The notes: a model not told the origin generated them from the sequence alone. A stretch of DNA of 10,038 bases from Gammaproteobacteria bacterium UBA3532 (GCA_002376965.1 DFOV01000127.1:1-10038), one strand, 5' to 3'. Positions 1-7,569 are shown, counted from the first letter of the stretch. A program made the numbers and translations.

Positions 1-510
1 ATCGAGCGAGCGTGGCAAGAAATTGAGCAGGCCGATCGCATTTTAATGGTGGTGGATAGTCTGGAGTCGAATGAAACCCATCCAGATAATATCTGGCCAG
101 AATTCATGCAGCGCATTCCCGAAGGGATTGGTGTAACCGTAATTCGCAATAAGGCCGACCTATCTCAATTGCCGATCGAGCAGTCCCATCAAGAAGATGC
201 GGAGGTTTTTACTCTATCGGCCAAAAATGCTGAGGGTATAGACTTACTTCGCCAGCACTTAAAAGCCTGCGTCGGCTATGAAGGCGGCGTCGAGGGTGGT
301 TTTATGGCGCGTCGCCGCCACCTAAAAGCGTTAGAAATGGCCTCGCAACATCTATGTCATGGTAGTGAGCAGTTACATGCTTTTGCCGCTGGCGAACTAC
401 TGGCGGAAGACCTGCGTATGGCCCAACAATGCTTAAGTGAGATCACCGGAGAATTTAGTTCTGACGACTTGTTAGGGCGAATTTTTAGCAGCTTTTGTAT
501 TGGGAAATAA
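1..510 (+). CDS. mnmE: MnmE tRNA modification GTPase, C-terminal part
   Basis: Partial gene: the reading frame is open from base 1, so the window holds the last 169 residues of a protein that is usually about 455 long. MnmE is a GTPase that works with MnmG to add the (carboxymethyl)aminomethyl group at C5 of the wobble uridine of certain tRNAs. Visible here are the end of the G domain, with the G4 motif NKAD (partial residues 50-53) and the G5-like SAKNAEG (73-79), followed by the helical C-terminal domain. The protein ends in FCIGK, the conserved MnmE C-terminus carrying the essential cysteine. The first residues, [12 protein letters not shown], normally follow shortly after the G3 DTAG motif, which lies just outside the window. 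The stop is TAA. Nothing looks damaged; the truncation is only the window edge. No terminator with a T tract follows before the next gene. Confidence 0.97.
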   Translation: MERAWQEIEQADRILMVVDSLESNETHPDNIWPEFMQRIPEGIGVTVIRNKADLSQLPIEQSHQEDAEVFTLSAKNAEGIDLLRQHLKACVGYEGGVEGGFMARRRHLKALEMASQHLCHGSEQLHAFAAGELLAEDLRMAQQCLSEITGEFSSDDLLGRIFSSFCIGK

Positions 511-567
511 GGCCAAACTGCGTTAAAGTAGCAAGTCTAAATCGCAATATTGAGGTTGTAGTCGGCT

Positions 568-1407
568 ATGTTAAATGTTGATAAAAACGTGCTGGATCGG
601 GTTTGCAAAACCTTTAATATCCCCTCTAAACCGGAAATATTGATTGAGTTACAACAGCTGACAACCAGCAAGGATCCTTCTGTTGGTGAAGCAGCCGAGT
701 TAATTGGTAAAGATTTAGGCTTGGCAGCTGCAGTACTAAAAGTCATTAACTCTCCTATGTTCGGCATGTCTCGAACTATTTCTGATATTCATCAGGCTGC
801 TTTTCTACTTGGATTAGATAGTATTTCAACTCTGGTATCTGGTTTTGCACTGCGTAACGCATTTGATGGCAAAGCCTGTATTTCGATGGAGCGTTTTTGG
901 GATACGGCAATCGATGTTGCTCAAACCATGGTGTTTATAGGCAAGCACGTACCCGATACGGTGCCCTTAGATACCTTGTATACGTTGGGGTTGTTTCATG
1001 ATTGTGGCTTGGCAGCGATGGCAATGAAATATCCTGATTACATTGAAGTGCTGCAAGAAGCCAACTCTTCCGATGCCAAAAGCATTATTGAACTAGAAGA
1101 AAGTCGTTATCAAACCAATCATGCTGTCGTGGGATTTTATATTGCTTCTTCATGGCACTTACCAAAAAACATCTGTCAGTTGATGCTACGTCATCATGAC
1201 ATTGGCGCTTTTCATGAGTTAGAAGATCGGGAAGCATTGGTGCCGCTAGCCATACTTAAATTGGCTGATAGTACGGTACATTGGGTGCGTCGCCATTCGG
1301 AAGAACCTGAGTGGCCGACTTTTTATCCTCATGTATTAGAAGTCCTTGGCATCAGTGATACTGACTATCAAGATTTGATAGATGATATAGCCGATATATT
1401 AGCTTAG
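568..1407 (+). CDS. HDOD domain signalling protein
   Basis: 279 residues, almost entirely one HDOD domain (about 15-215). The N-terminal pattern IPSKPEILIELQQL (18-31), the stretch LGLAAAVLKVINSPMFG (50-66) and LLGLDSISTLV (80-90) are typical of the family. Of the HD-hydrolase metal ligands it keeps H144-D145 in GLFHDCG, H185 and HH at 209-210. The usual first histidine position in the helix FWDTAIDVA (110-118) is a threonine (T113), and the lysine after HDxG is absent. HDOD proteins are generally regarded as non-catalytic regulators in bacterial signalling, and the incomplete site fits that. No signal peptide or membrane segment is seen, so it should be cytoplasmic. The gene starts 57 nt after mnmE; the ATG at 568 has a GAGG about 12 nt upstream, which is rather far. 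No sensor or output domain is fused. Target and partner are unknown; the hybrid kinase two genes on is a possible but unproven partner. Confidence 0.88.
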   Translation: MLNVDKNVLDRVCKTFNIPSKPEILIELQQLTTSKDPSVGEAAELIGKDLGLAAAVLKVINSPMFGMSRTISDIHQAAFLLGLDSISTLVSGFALRNAFDGKACISMERFWDTAIDVAQTMVFIGKHVPDTVPLDTLYTLGLFHDCGLAAMAMKYPDYIEVLQEANSSDAKSIIELEESRYQTNHAVVGFYIASSWHLPKNICQLMLRHHDIGAFHELEDREALVPLAILKLADSTVHWVRRHSEEPEWPTFYPHVLEVLGISDTDYQDLIDDIADILA

Positions 1408-1426
1408 CGTATTGAACAGCAATACG
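1408..1426 (+). other. Short perfect hairpin between HDOD gene and pseudouridine synthase gene
   Basis: CGTATTG (1408-1414) and CAATACG (1420-1426) are perfect reverse complements around a 5-nt AACAG loop. A G-U pair (1407/1427) can add an eighth pair. The hairpin begins immediately after the TAG stop at 1405-1407 and ends 16 nt before the next ATG. No T run follows, so it is not an ordinary intrinsic terminator. It may affect mRNA processing or translation of the downstream gene; this is inference. Confidence 0.5.
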
Positions 1427-1442
1427 TCCCCTCAGGTACTTT

Positions 1443-2261
1443 ATGAAAATCGAAAAACATATTATTGTCAGCGACGAGGATTCGTTGGTCGCTTTGGATT
1501 GTCTTGCTGATCACACTGGGCTGGCTAAATCTCGTATTAAAGACGCGATGAGTAAAGGCGCTGTATGGTTTAAGCGTGGCAAACAAACCAAACGCTTGCG
1601 CCGCGCCAAGACGGATTTACGACCTGGCGATCAGTTAAGTGTGTATTACGATGAAGATATTCTTAGAATCAAACCTGTCAATATCGAGTGCCTGTTTGAT
1701 AGCCCTGATTATTCGGTATGGTTTAAGCCAGCAGGCATTTTAGCGCAGGGAACCGAGTGGGGAGATCACCTCTCGCTGCTTAAAATAGCCCAGCAGTATA
1801 AGGGGGCGCGTGAAGAGCTGTTTGTTGTACATAGATTGGATCGCGAAGCTAGCGGGTTGATGATACTTGCTCATACTCGGCGTGCAGCCGGTATGTTGTC
1901 CGAACTATTTAGTAATCATAAAATCGAAAAGCACTATCGTATTGAAGTAAGCGGTGATATTCGGCCATTTTATCAAGAGCATGGGGACAAGATCGAGCAA
2001 CCACTTGATGACAAAGAGGCTGTTACATTTTTTTCTCCTGTTAAATTTGAAGACTACACGCAAACGTCGGTGGTTGATGTCAGGCTGGTTACGGGGCGTA
2101 AACATCAAATCCGTCGTCACTTTGCTGCAATAGGTTTTCCGGTTGTAGGCGATCCGCGTTACGGTGACAATAATAAAAACCGTGAGGGCCTGAAACTAAA
2201 AGCCGTATCACTTACCTTTGATTGTCCTATTTTCAAAGAGCAAAAACACTTTTCGGTTTAA
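1443..2261 (+). CDS. RluA-family RNA pseudouridine synthase
   Basis: 272 residues. The enzyme isomerises specific uridines to pseudouridine in structured RNA, in the cytoplasm. The N-terminal part (about 12-75) resembles an S4-type RNA-binding module, ending in the typical LRPGDQLSVYY. The catalytic domain has KPAG (95-98), the signature HRLDREASGLMILA (130-143) with D133 as expected catalytic aspartate, and the family motif GRKHQIRRHFAAIGFPVVGD (218-237) followed by PRYGD. These are RluA-family motifs; whether the substrate is 23S rRNA, tRNA or another RNA cannot be told from sequence, so I give no symbol. The ATG at 1443 is preceded by CAGGT about 5-6 nt upstream. It starts only 35 nt after the HDOD gene on the same strand and is probably co-transcribed with it; a small hairpin occupies that gap. 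Length and motifs look intact. Confidence 0.92.
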   Translation: MKIEKHIIVSDEDSLVALDCLADHTGLAKSRIKDAMSKGAVWFKRGKQTKRLRRAKTDLRPGDQLSVYYDEDILRIKPVNIECLFDSPDYSVWFKPAGILAQGTEWGDHLSLLKIAQQYKGAREELFVVHRLDREASGLMILAHTRRAAGMLSELFSNHKIEKHYRIEVSGDIRPFYQEHGDKIEQPLDDKEAVTFFSPVKFEDYTQTSVVDVRLVTGRKHQIRRHFAAIGFPVVGDPRYGDNNKNREGLKLKAVSLTFDCPIFKEQKHFSV

Positions 2262-2282
2262 TATACCCAACCCATAGATCGC

Positions 2283-2345
2283 TTATGTATCTTGATTTAA
2301 TTGAACTATGCTTAATTAACATTGGTTTTGATTAAAGATACTTAA
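2283..2345 (+). repeat. AT-rich leader of the kinase gene with nested inverted repeats
   Basis: The 86-nt gap before the kinase gene is very AT-rich. GTATCTT (2287-2293) pairs perfectly with AAGATAC (2335-2341). The pairing extends outward to 2283 and 2345 across one T/T mismatch (10 of 11 pairs). Inside, TTAATT (2297-2302) pairs with AATTAA (2314-2319). The right outer arm occupies the place where a ribosome binding site for the TTG start at 2348 would lie. In such AT-rich DNA some pairing is expected by chance. I see no convincing sigma70 promoter in this gap. Confidence 0.35.
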
Positions 2346-2347
2346 CT

Positions 2348-5044
2348 TTGAATTTAGCGATCCGGCGAGAACTATTCACAACACTTGGTATTGCCCTGGC
2401 CTATTTTGTGACTGGCAAACTAGGATTGTGGCTGGCTATTCCCCCTGGGTACGCCACTGTCATATGGCCTGCATCCGGTATTGCTCTTGCCAGTATGTTT
2501 ATTTTTGGTGGGCGTAGCGCTCTCGGTATATTTCTTGGCTCATTTGCCATAAACCTGTCTCATTCGTGGCAACCGGGAACCCCCGTTGAACTGGTGACGC
2601 TGCTCGTGCCTTCCCTTATTGCTATTGGTGCTGTGTTACAGGCCATGACGGGCAAGTGGTTGGTTAGTTATTGGAACAAGCCGCCACACCTGCTTATCTA
2701 TCCCAAAGAAATTCTCATTTTGATGGGAGTTGGTGGACCCTTAGCCTGCCTTGTCGGCGCAACCAATGGCACATTAACCTTGGTTATGTTTGGCATCGCC
2801 AATTGGGAAAGCTTTTGGAATAATTGGTTAAACTGGTGGATTGGCGATACGATGGGGGTTTGGGTTTTTACTCCTATCACTTTAATCCTACTGCAATTAT
2901 CTGCTATTTCACGTAAACGCGCTTTTGTTGTGTCTACCCTGCTCGGGAGTGGCTTTGCGGTCGTTGTTGTGGTCTTTGCTATTGGTCGTTCCTACCAATT
3001 TGAACAGTTAAAAAGTCGCTTTCAAATTGATACCTATCCGCTTAAGCAAAATATAGAAAACCAAATACAACAGGTTGGCACAGTAGTGCATGCGGTACGC
3101 GCGCTCTACAATAGTTCACAGTTTGTTTCACGAGATGAGTTTCATCAGTTTATTGGCGAGTTAGGACTAAAAGACTATGGAATGCAGGCAATATACTGGG
3201 TACCTGTTCTCAATGAACGAAATATTGAAACCTATTCTAATCAGGCAATAAAAGATGGCTATCAAGGATTCACTATCACCGAACAGGAAGACTATGGACG
3301 TTTCCGCGTAGTTGATGCCGATAGCCGAATGTTATTTCCCGTCTTTTATTCTTTTCCTGTTAGCGATGAAGAAACCTTGCTTGGATATGATTTAGGAAGC
3401 CATCCTAAGCTTGAAGCGTTGTTGCAACATGAGTTGGTGGCACCCTCTAATGTATTGAGTGAGCCACTACTACTAACATTAGAGCGCCATCGACAGTTAA
3501 CACAATTGTATTTTTTACCATTGGTTGATGGCCATAATGAGCTGACCAGTTTAATTGTTGGGCGAATAAATCCGGTAAGTCTCATTGAATCTGCTGAGTC
3601 AGGCTTGGATATGCAACCGTTTTCGGTTCGAATCAGCGATGTTCAGTCGGATGTTGTTTTGTATGATAACAATAAGCAAGCCTCGAACATTGAGCTGCGG
3701 TATAGGGTTAAATTGTTAAACCGCCATTGGAATATTGATATCGCCTATAGCAATGATTATCTGGGAGAGTTGAAAGACTGGAGTTCATGGTGGCTGCTGA
3801 TTGGAGGCCTGGTATTTATTGCTATCTTTGGAGGAATCCTACTGATTGTAACTGGCCTATCTTCTACCATAGAAAAAGAAGTTGAGCATAAAACCCGCGA
3901 GTTAATCAAGGCCAAAGAGAATGCTGAACGAGCGGATCAAGCAAAGAGTACCTTCATTACCAACATGAGTCATGAGCTACGAACTCCCCTCAATGGTGTG
4001 CTGGGTATGCTCGAACTGAGCCGTTCGACAGTGAATGAGCAAAAACAACGCTCGTATATCAATAAAGCTGAGCAATCTGCTCAGTTCTTGCTGGGGATTA
4101 TCAGTAATTTGCTGGACTTTTCAAAAGTAGAATCCAATACATTGCATCTGGAGTGTGAGTCAGTTGATTTATCCGAGAAGCTAACTAATACCATGGATAT
4201 GTTGCGCTTCGAAGCAGAATCGAAAAACATCGAGCTGGTTATGGAGCTGGATCCTGAACTTCCTCAATATGTATGGGCGGATTCATTTCGGCTAGAACAG
4301 ATACTGACAAATTTGCTTCACAATGCCATCAAGTTCACTCATGTGGGACAAGTTGTGCTAAGCGCTGGCGTTGCAGAAGTTAAAGATAAACAAGTTCTTT
4401 TAACATTTGGTGTAAAAGATACCGGTATTGGTATTTCCGAAAAAGATCAGGCACGCTTATTCAATCCTTTCATGCAACTGGATGGCTCAAAAACACGACG
4501 CTATGGTGGCGTTGGTTTAGGTTTATCACTAACCCAGCGCCTGGTTACTTTGATGGGGGGAAAACTTCAGTGTGAGTCCGACCTTAATAAAGGGAGTTAC
4601 TTCTCATTTTCCTTACCCGTAACCATTGATGACCGCACTAGTGATAACCAGCCGATGCCAGCCGAGCCTTTAGAAGTGGCCGGATTACGTTGTCTGGTTG
4701 TTGAAGATAACTTGATTAATCGTGAAGTGGTAGCCACCCTGTTGGAGAATGAAGGTATTGAGGTGGTGTTAGCCAGCAATGGTCAGGAAGGAGTTGATCG
4801 TATGCAGGCACAAACTTTTGACTGTGTATTAATAGACATACAGATGCCGGTGATGGATGGCTTGGAGGCAACCAAACGGATTAGACTGGATGAGCGCTTT
4901 AAACACATCCCTATCTTTGCTTTATCTGCCCATGCTTCACCTGACGATGTGCAACATAGCCTGGATGCCGGAATGAATGAGCACATAACTAAACCGATTA
5001 ATCCAGAACAGCTACTAACTACAATAGCTCGCTATTGCAGTTAG
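2348..5044 (+). CDS. Membrane-bound hybrid histidine kinase (MASE1-CHASE-HisKA-HATPase-REC)
   Basis: 898 residues. The order of domains is as follows. First comes a multi-pass N-terminal membrane module of MASE1 type (about 10-213, with IPPGYATVIWPASGIALA near its start). A periplasmic CHASE-like sensor follows (about 235-440), then a transmembrane helix (478-505) and a short coiled-coil linker. The HisKA H-box is MSHELRTPLNG, with H542 as phosphorylation site. The ATPase domain has N659 in its N-box, D691 in DTGIG, and GGVGLGLS (720-727). A C-terminal receiver has acidic pocket E786/D787, phospho-acceptor D830, S860 and K882. All catalytic residues are present, so it should autophosphorylate and pass phosphate to its own receiver. 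There is no Hpt domain and no response regulator nearby, so the output must be encoded elsewhere. The start is TTG: an in-frame stop at 2333-2335 rules out anything much longer, and the MASE1 helix begins within about 12 residues. No good Shine-Dalgarno is visible. The ligand is unknown. Confidence 0.93.
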   Translation: MNLAIRRELFTTLGIALAYFVTGKLGLWLAIPPGYATVIWPASGIALASMFIFGGRSALGIFLGSFAINLSHSWQPGTPVELVTLLVPSLIAIGAVLQAMTGKWLVSYWNKPPHLLIYPKEILILMGVGGPLACLVGATNGTLTLVMFGIANWESFWNNWLNWWIGDTMGVWVFTPITLILLQLSAISRKRAFVVSTLLGSGFAVVVVVFAIGRSYQFEQLKSRFQIDTYPLKQNIENQIQQVGTVVHAVRALYNSSQFVSRDEFHQFIGELGLKDYGMQAIYWVPVLNERNIETYSNQAIKDGYQGFTITEQEDYGRFRVVDADSRMLFPVFYSFPVSDEETLLGYDLGSHPKLEALLQHELVAPSNVLSEPLLLTLERHRQLTQLYFLPLVDGHNELTSLIVGRINPVSLIESAESGLDMQPFSVRISDVQSDVVLYDNNKQASNIELRYRVKLLNRHWNIDIAYSNDYLGELKDWSSWWLLIGGLVFIAIFGGILLIVTGLSSTIEKEVEHKTRELIKAKENAERADQAKSTFITNMSHELRTPLNGVLGMLELSRSTVNEQKQRSYINKAEQSAQFLLGIISNLLDFSKVESNTLHLECESVDLSEKLTNTMDMLRFEAESKNIELVMELDPELPQYVWADSFRLEQILTNLLHNAIKFTHVGQVVLSAGVAEVKDKQVLLTFGVKDTGIGISEKDQARLFNPFMQLDGSKTRRYGGVGLGLSLTQRLVTLMGGKLQCESDLNKGSYFSFSLPVTIDDRTSDNQPMPAEPLEVAGLRCLVVEDNLINREVVATLLENEGIEVVLASNGQEGVDRMQAQTFDCVLIDIQMPVMDGLEATKRIRLDERFKHIPIFALSAHASPDDVQHSLDAGMNEHITKPINPEQLLTTIARYCS

Positions 5045-5057
5045 TATAGTAGGTAAA

Positions 5058-5195
5058 TTCTGTCCATAATCGCTGAGTCGTTGGAAGTTTCTTGCGCAAA
5101 ACGCCGTGAAATCATCCTTGATGGCTTAACTGCTGCATCCATCCAGCATATATTTGCTCCAGAAACATCCAACGACTCAGCGATTATGGATAGAA
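5058..5195. repeat. 138-bp nested palindromic element (three-stem structure)
   Basis: Bases 5058-5100 and 5153-5195 form inverted arms: 39 of 43 positions are complementary, with mismatches at 5062/5191, 5086/5167, 5093/5160 and 5095/5158. They include a perfect 23-bp block (5063-5085 with 5168-5190). The 52-nt centre holds two further hairpins. In the first, GCC (5103-5105) pairs with GGC (5123-5125) and ATCA (5111-5114) with TGAT (5119-5122), leaving a GTGAA bulge and a TCCT loop. In the second, TGCTG (5131-5135) pairs with CAGCA (5144-5148) around loop CATCCATC. The element begins 13 nt after the kinase stop. I see no clear target-site duplication, transposase or T tract. The central module resembles an intergenic repeat that I recall from marine Gammaproteobacteria. 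It could be a non-autonomous mobile element or a structured RNA 3' end. It fills much of the 235-nt gap between kinase and DUF2288 gene. Confidence 0.85.
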
Positions 5196-5196
5196 G

Positions 5197-5205
5197 TTAT
5201 TCACA
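5197..5205 (+). promoter_or_regulatory. Possible DnaA box (TTATTCACA)
   Basis: Matches the relaxed DnaA-box consensus TTATNCACA exactly and starts two bases after the palindromic element ends. It stands alone in this intergenic gap; no cluster of boxes or AT-rich unwinding region is seen, so it is not evidence for an origin here. Could be chance. Confidence 0.3.
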
Positions 5206-5279
5206 ATCATACTCTGGTTTAGTAATAGCACTTTCGCTTCGCCAAGTTTACAATGGCCCCTTTTGGTTGGTGGGTTTAT

Positions 5280-5606
5280 ATGGGCGAACAACAGGCGTTA
5301 TTTCGGGCTAAGTTAAACGGTGATACCGCACAAATATCGTGGCAAGAGTTAGAGCCATTCTTTGCCAAGGGCAACCTTATTTGGCTGGCATCAGACCTGA
5401 ATCTGATTGATGTTGCGGTCGATTTAAGTGAGGATAACGCTAACGCCATCCAACAACGTATGGAGTCGGGTCAAATAAAGCGGGTCGATGATGTGATGGC
5501 CAACGACTATGTAGAACGCGATCCTATATTCTGGGCATTGGTATTAACCCCGTGGGTTTTAATTCAGGAGGTCGATCCTGAGCGTCTTCCAGCGTCGTCT
5601 TCGTAA
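5280..5606 (+). CDS. DUF2288 family protein, function unknown
   Basis: 108 residues when started at the ATG at 5280. The sequence fits the DUF2288 family: ISWQELEPFFAKGNLIWL (19-36) followed by the conserved-looking DLNLIDVAVDLSEDNA (39-54), and near the end DPIFWALVLTPWVLIQE (81-97). The family has no established biochemical role as far as I know. No signal peptide or clear membrane helix is present; the protein is acidic and probably cytoplasmic. I prefer 5280 over the in-frame ATG at 5253: GGTGGG lies at a proper distance before 5280, the family pattern begins shortly after it, and the extra nine residues would be unlike it. The gene follows the palindromic element by 84 nt and ends 73 nt before mnmG. 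No convincing promoter of its own was seen; a TTCACA at 5200-5205 lacks a good -10. Confidence 0.78.
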   Translation: MGEQQALFRAKLNGDTAQISWQELEPFFAKGNLIWLASDLNLIDVAVDLSEDNANAIQQRMESGQIKRVDDVMANDYVERDPIFWALVLTPWVLIQEVDPERLPASSS

Positions 5607-5613
5607 AAATTCC

Positions 5614-5641
5614 TTGAAATAAATCTCATCCTCGATAGAAT
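5614..5641 (+). promoter_or_regulatory. Sigma70-type promoter for mnmG operon
   Basis: TTGAAA (5614-5619) and TAGAAT (5636-5641) each match the consensus hexamers at five of six positions with a 16-bp spacer. Transcription would start near 5648, about 30 nt before the mnmG ATG. It lies just after the DUF2288 stop codon, so mnmG-rsmG and the genes behind can be transcribed independently of the upstream block. A small TTGTACAA palindrome (5652-5659) sits just after the predicted start. Confidence 0.6.
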
Positions 5642-5679
5642 TGCTCAACTTTTGTACAAGATCCTATGGTAGATAATCC

Positions 5680-7569
5680 ATGCTGTATCATGAATCATTC
5701 GATGTTATTGTAGTTGGTGGCGGTCATGCCGGTACTGAGGCGGCGTTGGCCGCAGCGCGTATGGGCTGTCAGACATTATTGCTGACACATAATATTGAAA
5801 CTCTCGGCCAAATGTCCTGCAATCCGGCTATTGGTGGAATAGGTAAGGGCCATCTGGTCAAAGAAATCGATGCCATGGGTGGCGAAATGGCACGGGCCAT
5901 TGATAAAGGTGGTATCCAATTTCGCATCCTTAATGCCAGTAAAGGCCCTGCTGTGCGAGCTACGCGTGCTCAGGCCGATCGTGCTTTATACAAAGCCGCA
6001 GTTAGATACACTCTGGAAAACCAACCTAATCTGAAAATATTTCAACAATCTTGTGATGATCTTATGGTTGAACAAGATCGTGTTACCGGTGTTGTTACCC
6101 AGATGGGACTGCGCTTTGGTGCAAAAACAGTGGTATTGACCGTTGGTACTTTTTTAGGTGGCGTTATTCACATTGGATTGTCTAATTTCCAGGGTGGGCG
6201 CGCTGGTGATCCGCCTTCAAATGCCTTATCTCAACGATTACGCGAACTGCCGTTTCGCGTTGAGCGCCTAAAAACCGGAACCCCACCGCGTATTGACAGC
6301 CGCTCTATTGACTATTCAGAGCTGGAAGCTCAGCCAGGTGACACCCCTACTCCGGTATTTTCGTATCTCGGAAGCGTCGCCGAGCATCCAGAGCAAGTTG
6401 TCTGCCATATCACTCATACAAACGAACAGGTTCATGATTTTATTCGTAGTGGTATGGATCGTTCTCCTATGTACACCGGTATTATTGAAGGGGTTGGGCC
6501 GCGTTATTGTCCGTCGATTGAAGATAAAATTACGCGTTTTGCCGATAAAGCATCACATCAAATATTTATCGAACCGGAAGGGCTAACTACTCATGAGGTG
6601 TATCCAAATGGTATATCTACCAGCTTGCCTTTTGATGTGCAACTAGATTTTGTTCGAGCAATCAAAGGATTTGAGAATGCACACATTACCCGGCCAGGAT
6701 ATGCCATAGAGTACGACTACTTCGATCCGCGTGATTTGCGATCAACGCTAGAAACCAAGTTTATCCACAACCTGTACTTTGCCGGTCAGATTAATGGTAC
6801 AACCGGTTATGAAGAAGCTGGTGCCCAAGGTATGTTAGCTGGTATCAATGCTGGCAGGCGAGCTATGGATAAAGAAGGATGGAGTCCACGCCGCGACGAA
6901 GCCTATTTGGGCGTCTTGGTAGACGATCTGGTCACGCTGGGTACTCAAGAACCTTACCGCATGTTTACCAGCCGTGCAGAATATCGACTGTTATTACGAG
7001 AAGACAATGCCGATTTGCGATTGACCGAGAAAGGGCGTGAGTTGGGAGTGGTGGATGATCATCGCTGGCAGGTTTTCTGTGAAAAGAGAGAATCAATTGA
7101 GAAAGAACGCGCTCGCTTGAAAGACAATTGGATCAATCCAGCAAGCCCTTGTATAGATGCGATCAATCAACTGACGGAAAAACCTATAACACGGGAACAT
7201 CGCCTGGAAGATTTACTGCGCCGACCAGAAATTCAATACCATCAATTGATGGCCATAGATTCGATTGGCCCAGGTGTTTCCGATCCGGTAGTGGCTGAGC
7301 AGGTTGAAGTGCAGATCAAGTATGCTGGCTATATTGAACGTCAGCAGGATGAAATTGCCAAATTACGTCGTCACGAATCGACACTATTGCCAGAATCGCT
7401 GGATTATTCCTGCGTCAAAGGGCTATCAAAAGAAGTGTGTCAGAAGCTTAGCGATTCACGACCTGAAACCGTCGGTCAGGCATTGCGAGTTTCAGGTGTG
7501 ACACCCGCAGCGATTTCATTGTTGTTGGTTCATCTTAAAAAGCATGGTCAGCTGAGAAAAACGGCCTGA
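5680..7569 (+). CDS. mnmG: MnmG tRNA wobble-uridine modification enzyme, FAD-binding
   Basis: 629 residues, the same length as the E. coli protein. MnmG (GidA) binds FAD and, with MnmE, builds the (carboxymethyl)aminomethyl group on the wobble uridine of tRNAs using a folate-derived carbon. The dinucleotide-binding motif GGGHAG is at 13-18. The conserved [18 protein letters not shown] contains C47, and [12 protein letters not shown] contains C277; these are the two cysteines known to matter in E. coli. Further signatures are [26 protein letters not shown] and [18 protein letters not shown]. The helical C-terminal domain, which contacts MnmE and tRNA, ends in a conserved [16 protein letters not shown]. 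Start at ATG 5680 fits the family N-terminus; only a weak GGTAG precedes it. The TGA stop overlaps the rsmG start by one base. An older name is gidA. Confidence 0.98.
   Translation: MLYHESFDVIVVGGGHAGTEAALAAARMGCQTLLLTHNIETLGQMSCNPAIGGIGKGHLVKEIDAMGGEMARAIDKGGIQFRILNASKGPAVRATRAQADRALYKAAVRYTLENQPNLKIFQQSCDDLMVEQDRVTGVVTQMGLRFGAKTVVLTVGTFLGGVIHIGLSNFQGGRAGDPPSNALSQRLRELPFRVERLKTGTPPRIDSRSIDYSELEAQPGDTPTPVFSYLGSVAEHPEQVVCHITHTNEQVHDFIRSGMDRSPMYTGIIEGVGPRYCPSIEDKITRFADKASHQIFIEPEGLTTHEVYPNGISTSLPFDVQLDFVRAIKGFENAHITRPGYAIEYDYFDPRDLRSTLETKFIHNLYFAGQINGTTGYEEAGAQGMLAGINAGRRAMDKEGWSPRRDEAYLGVLVDDLVTLGTQEPYRMFTSRAEYRLLLREDNADLRLTEKGRELGVVDDHRWQVFCEKRESIEKERARLKDNWINPASPCIDAINQLTEKPITREHRLEDLLRRPEIQYHQLMAIDSIGPGVSDPVVAEQVEVQIKYAGYIERQQDEIAKLRRHESTLLPESLDYSCVKGLSKEVCQKLSDSRPETVGQALRVSGVTPAAISLLLVHLKKHGQLRKTA
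6761..6769 (+). promoter_or_regulatory. Perfect DnaA-box sequence inside mnmG
   Basis: TTATCCACA is the high-affinity DnaA box. Here it lies in codons for conserved residues F-I-H-N of mnmG, so coding constraint may explain it. Possible DnaA titration site; no other box is close by. Confidence 0.3.

Noticed and set aside
3124..3139. parS half-site TGTTTCACG in the kinase gene
   Set aside because: Only the left half matches; the right half shows no symmetry.
5253..5279. Upstream in-frame ATG giving nine more residues to the DUF2288 protein
   Set aside because: No ribosome binding site before it, whereas GGTGGG precedes the ATG at 5280; extra residues do not fit the family.
5081..5311. Open frame of 76 codons on the + strand running through the palindromic element
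   Set aside because: Most of it is translated palindrome and spacer, it overlaps the better-supported DUF2288 start, has no ribosome binding site and resembles no family I know.
6293..6586. 97-codon frame on the + strand inside mnmG
   Set aside because: Out-of-frame shadow of a gene with full family conservation across the same bases.
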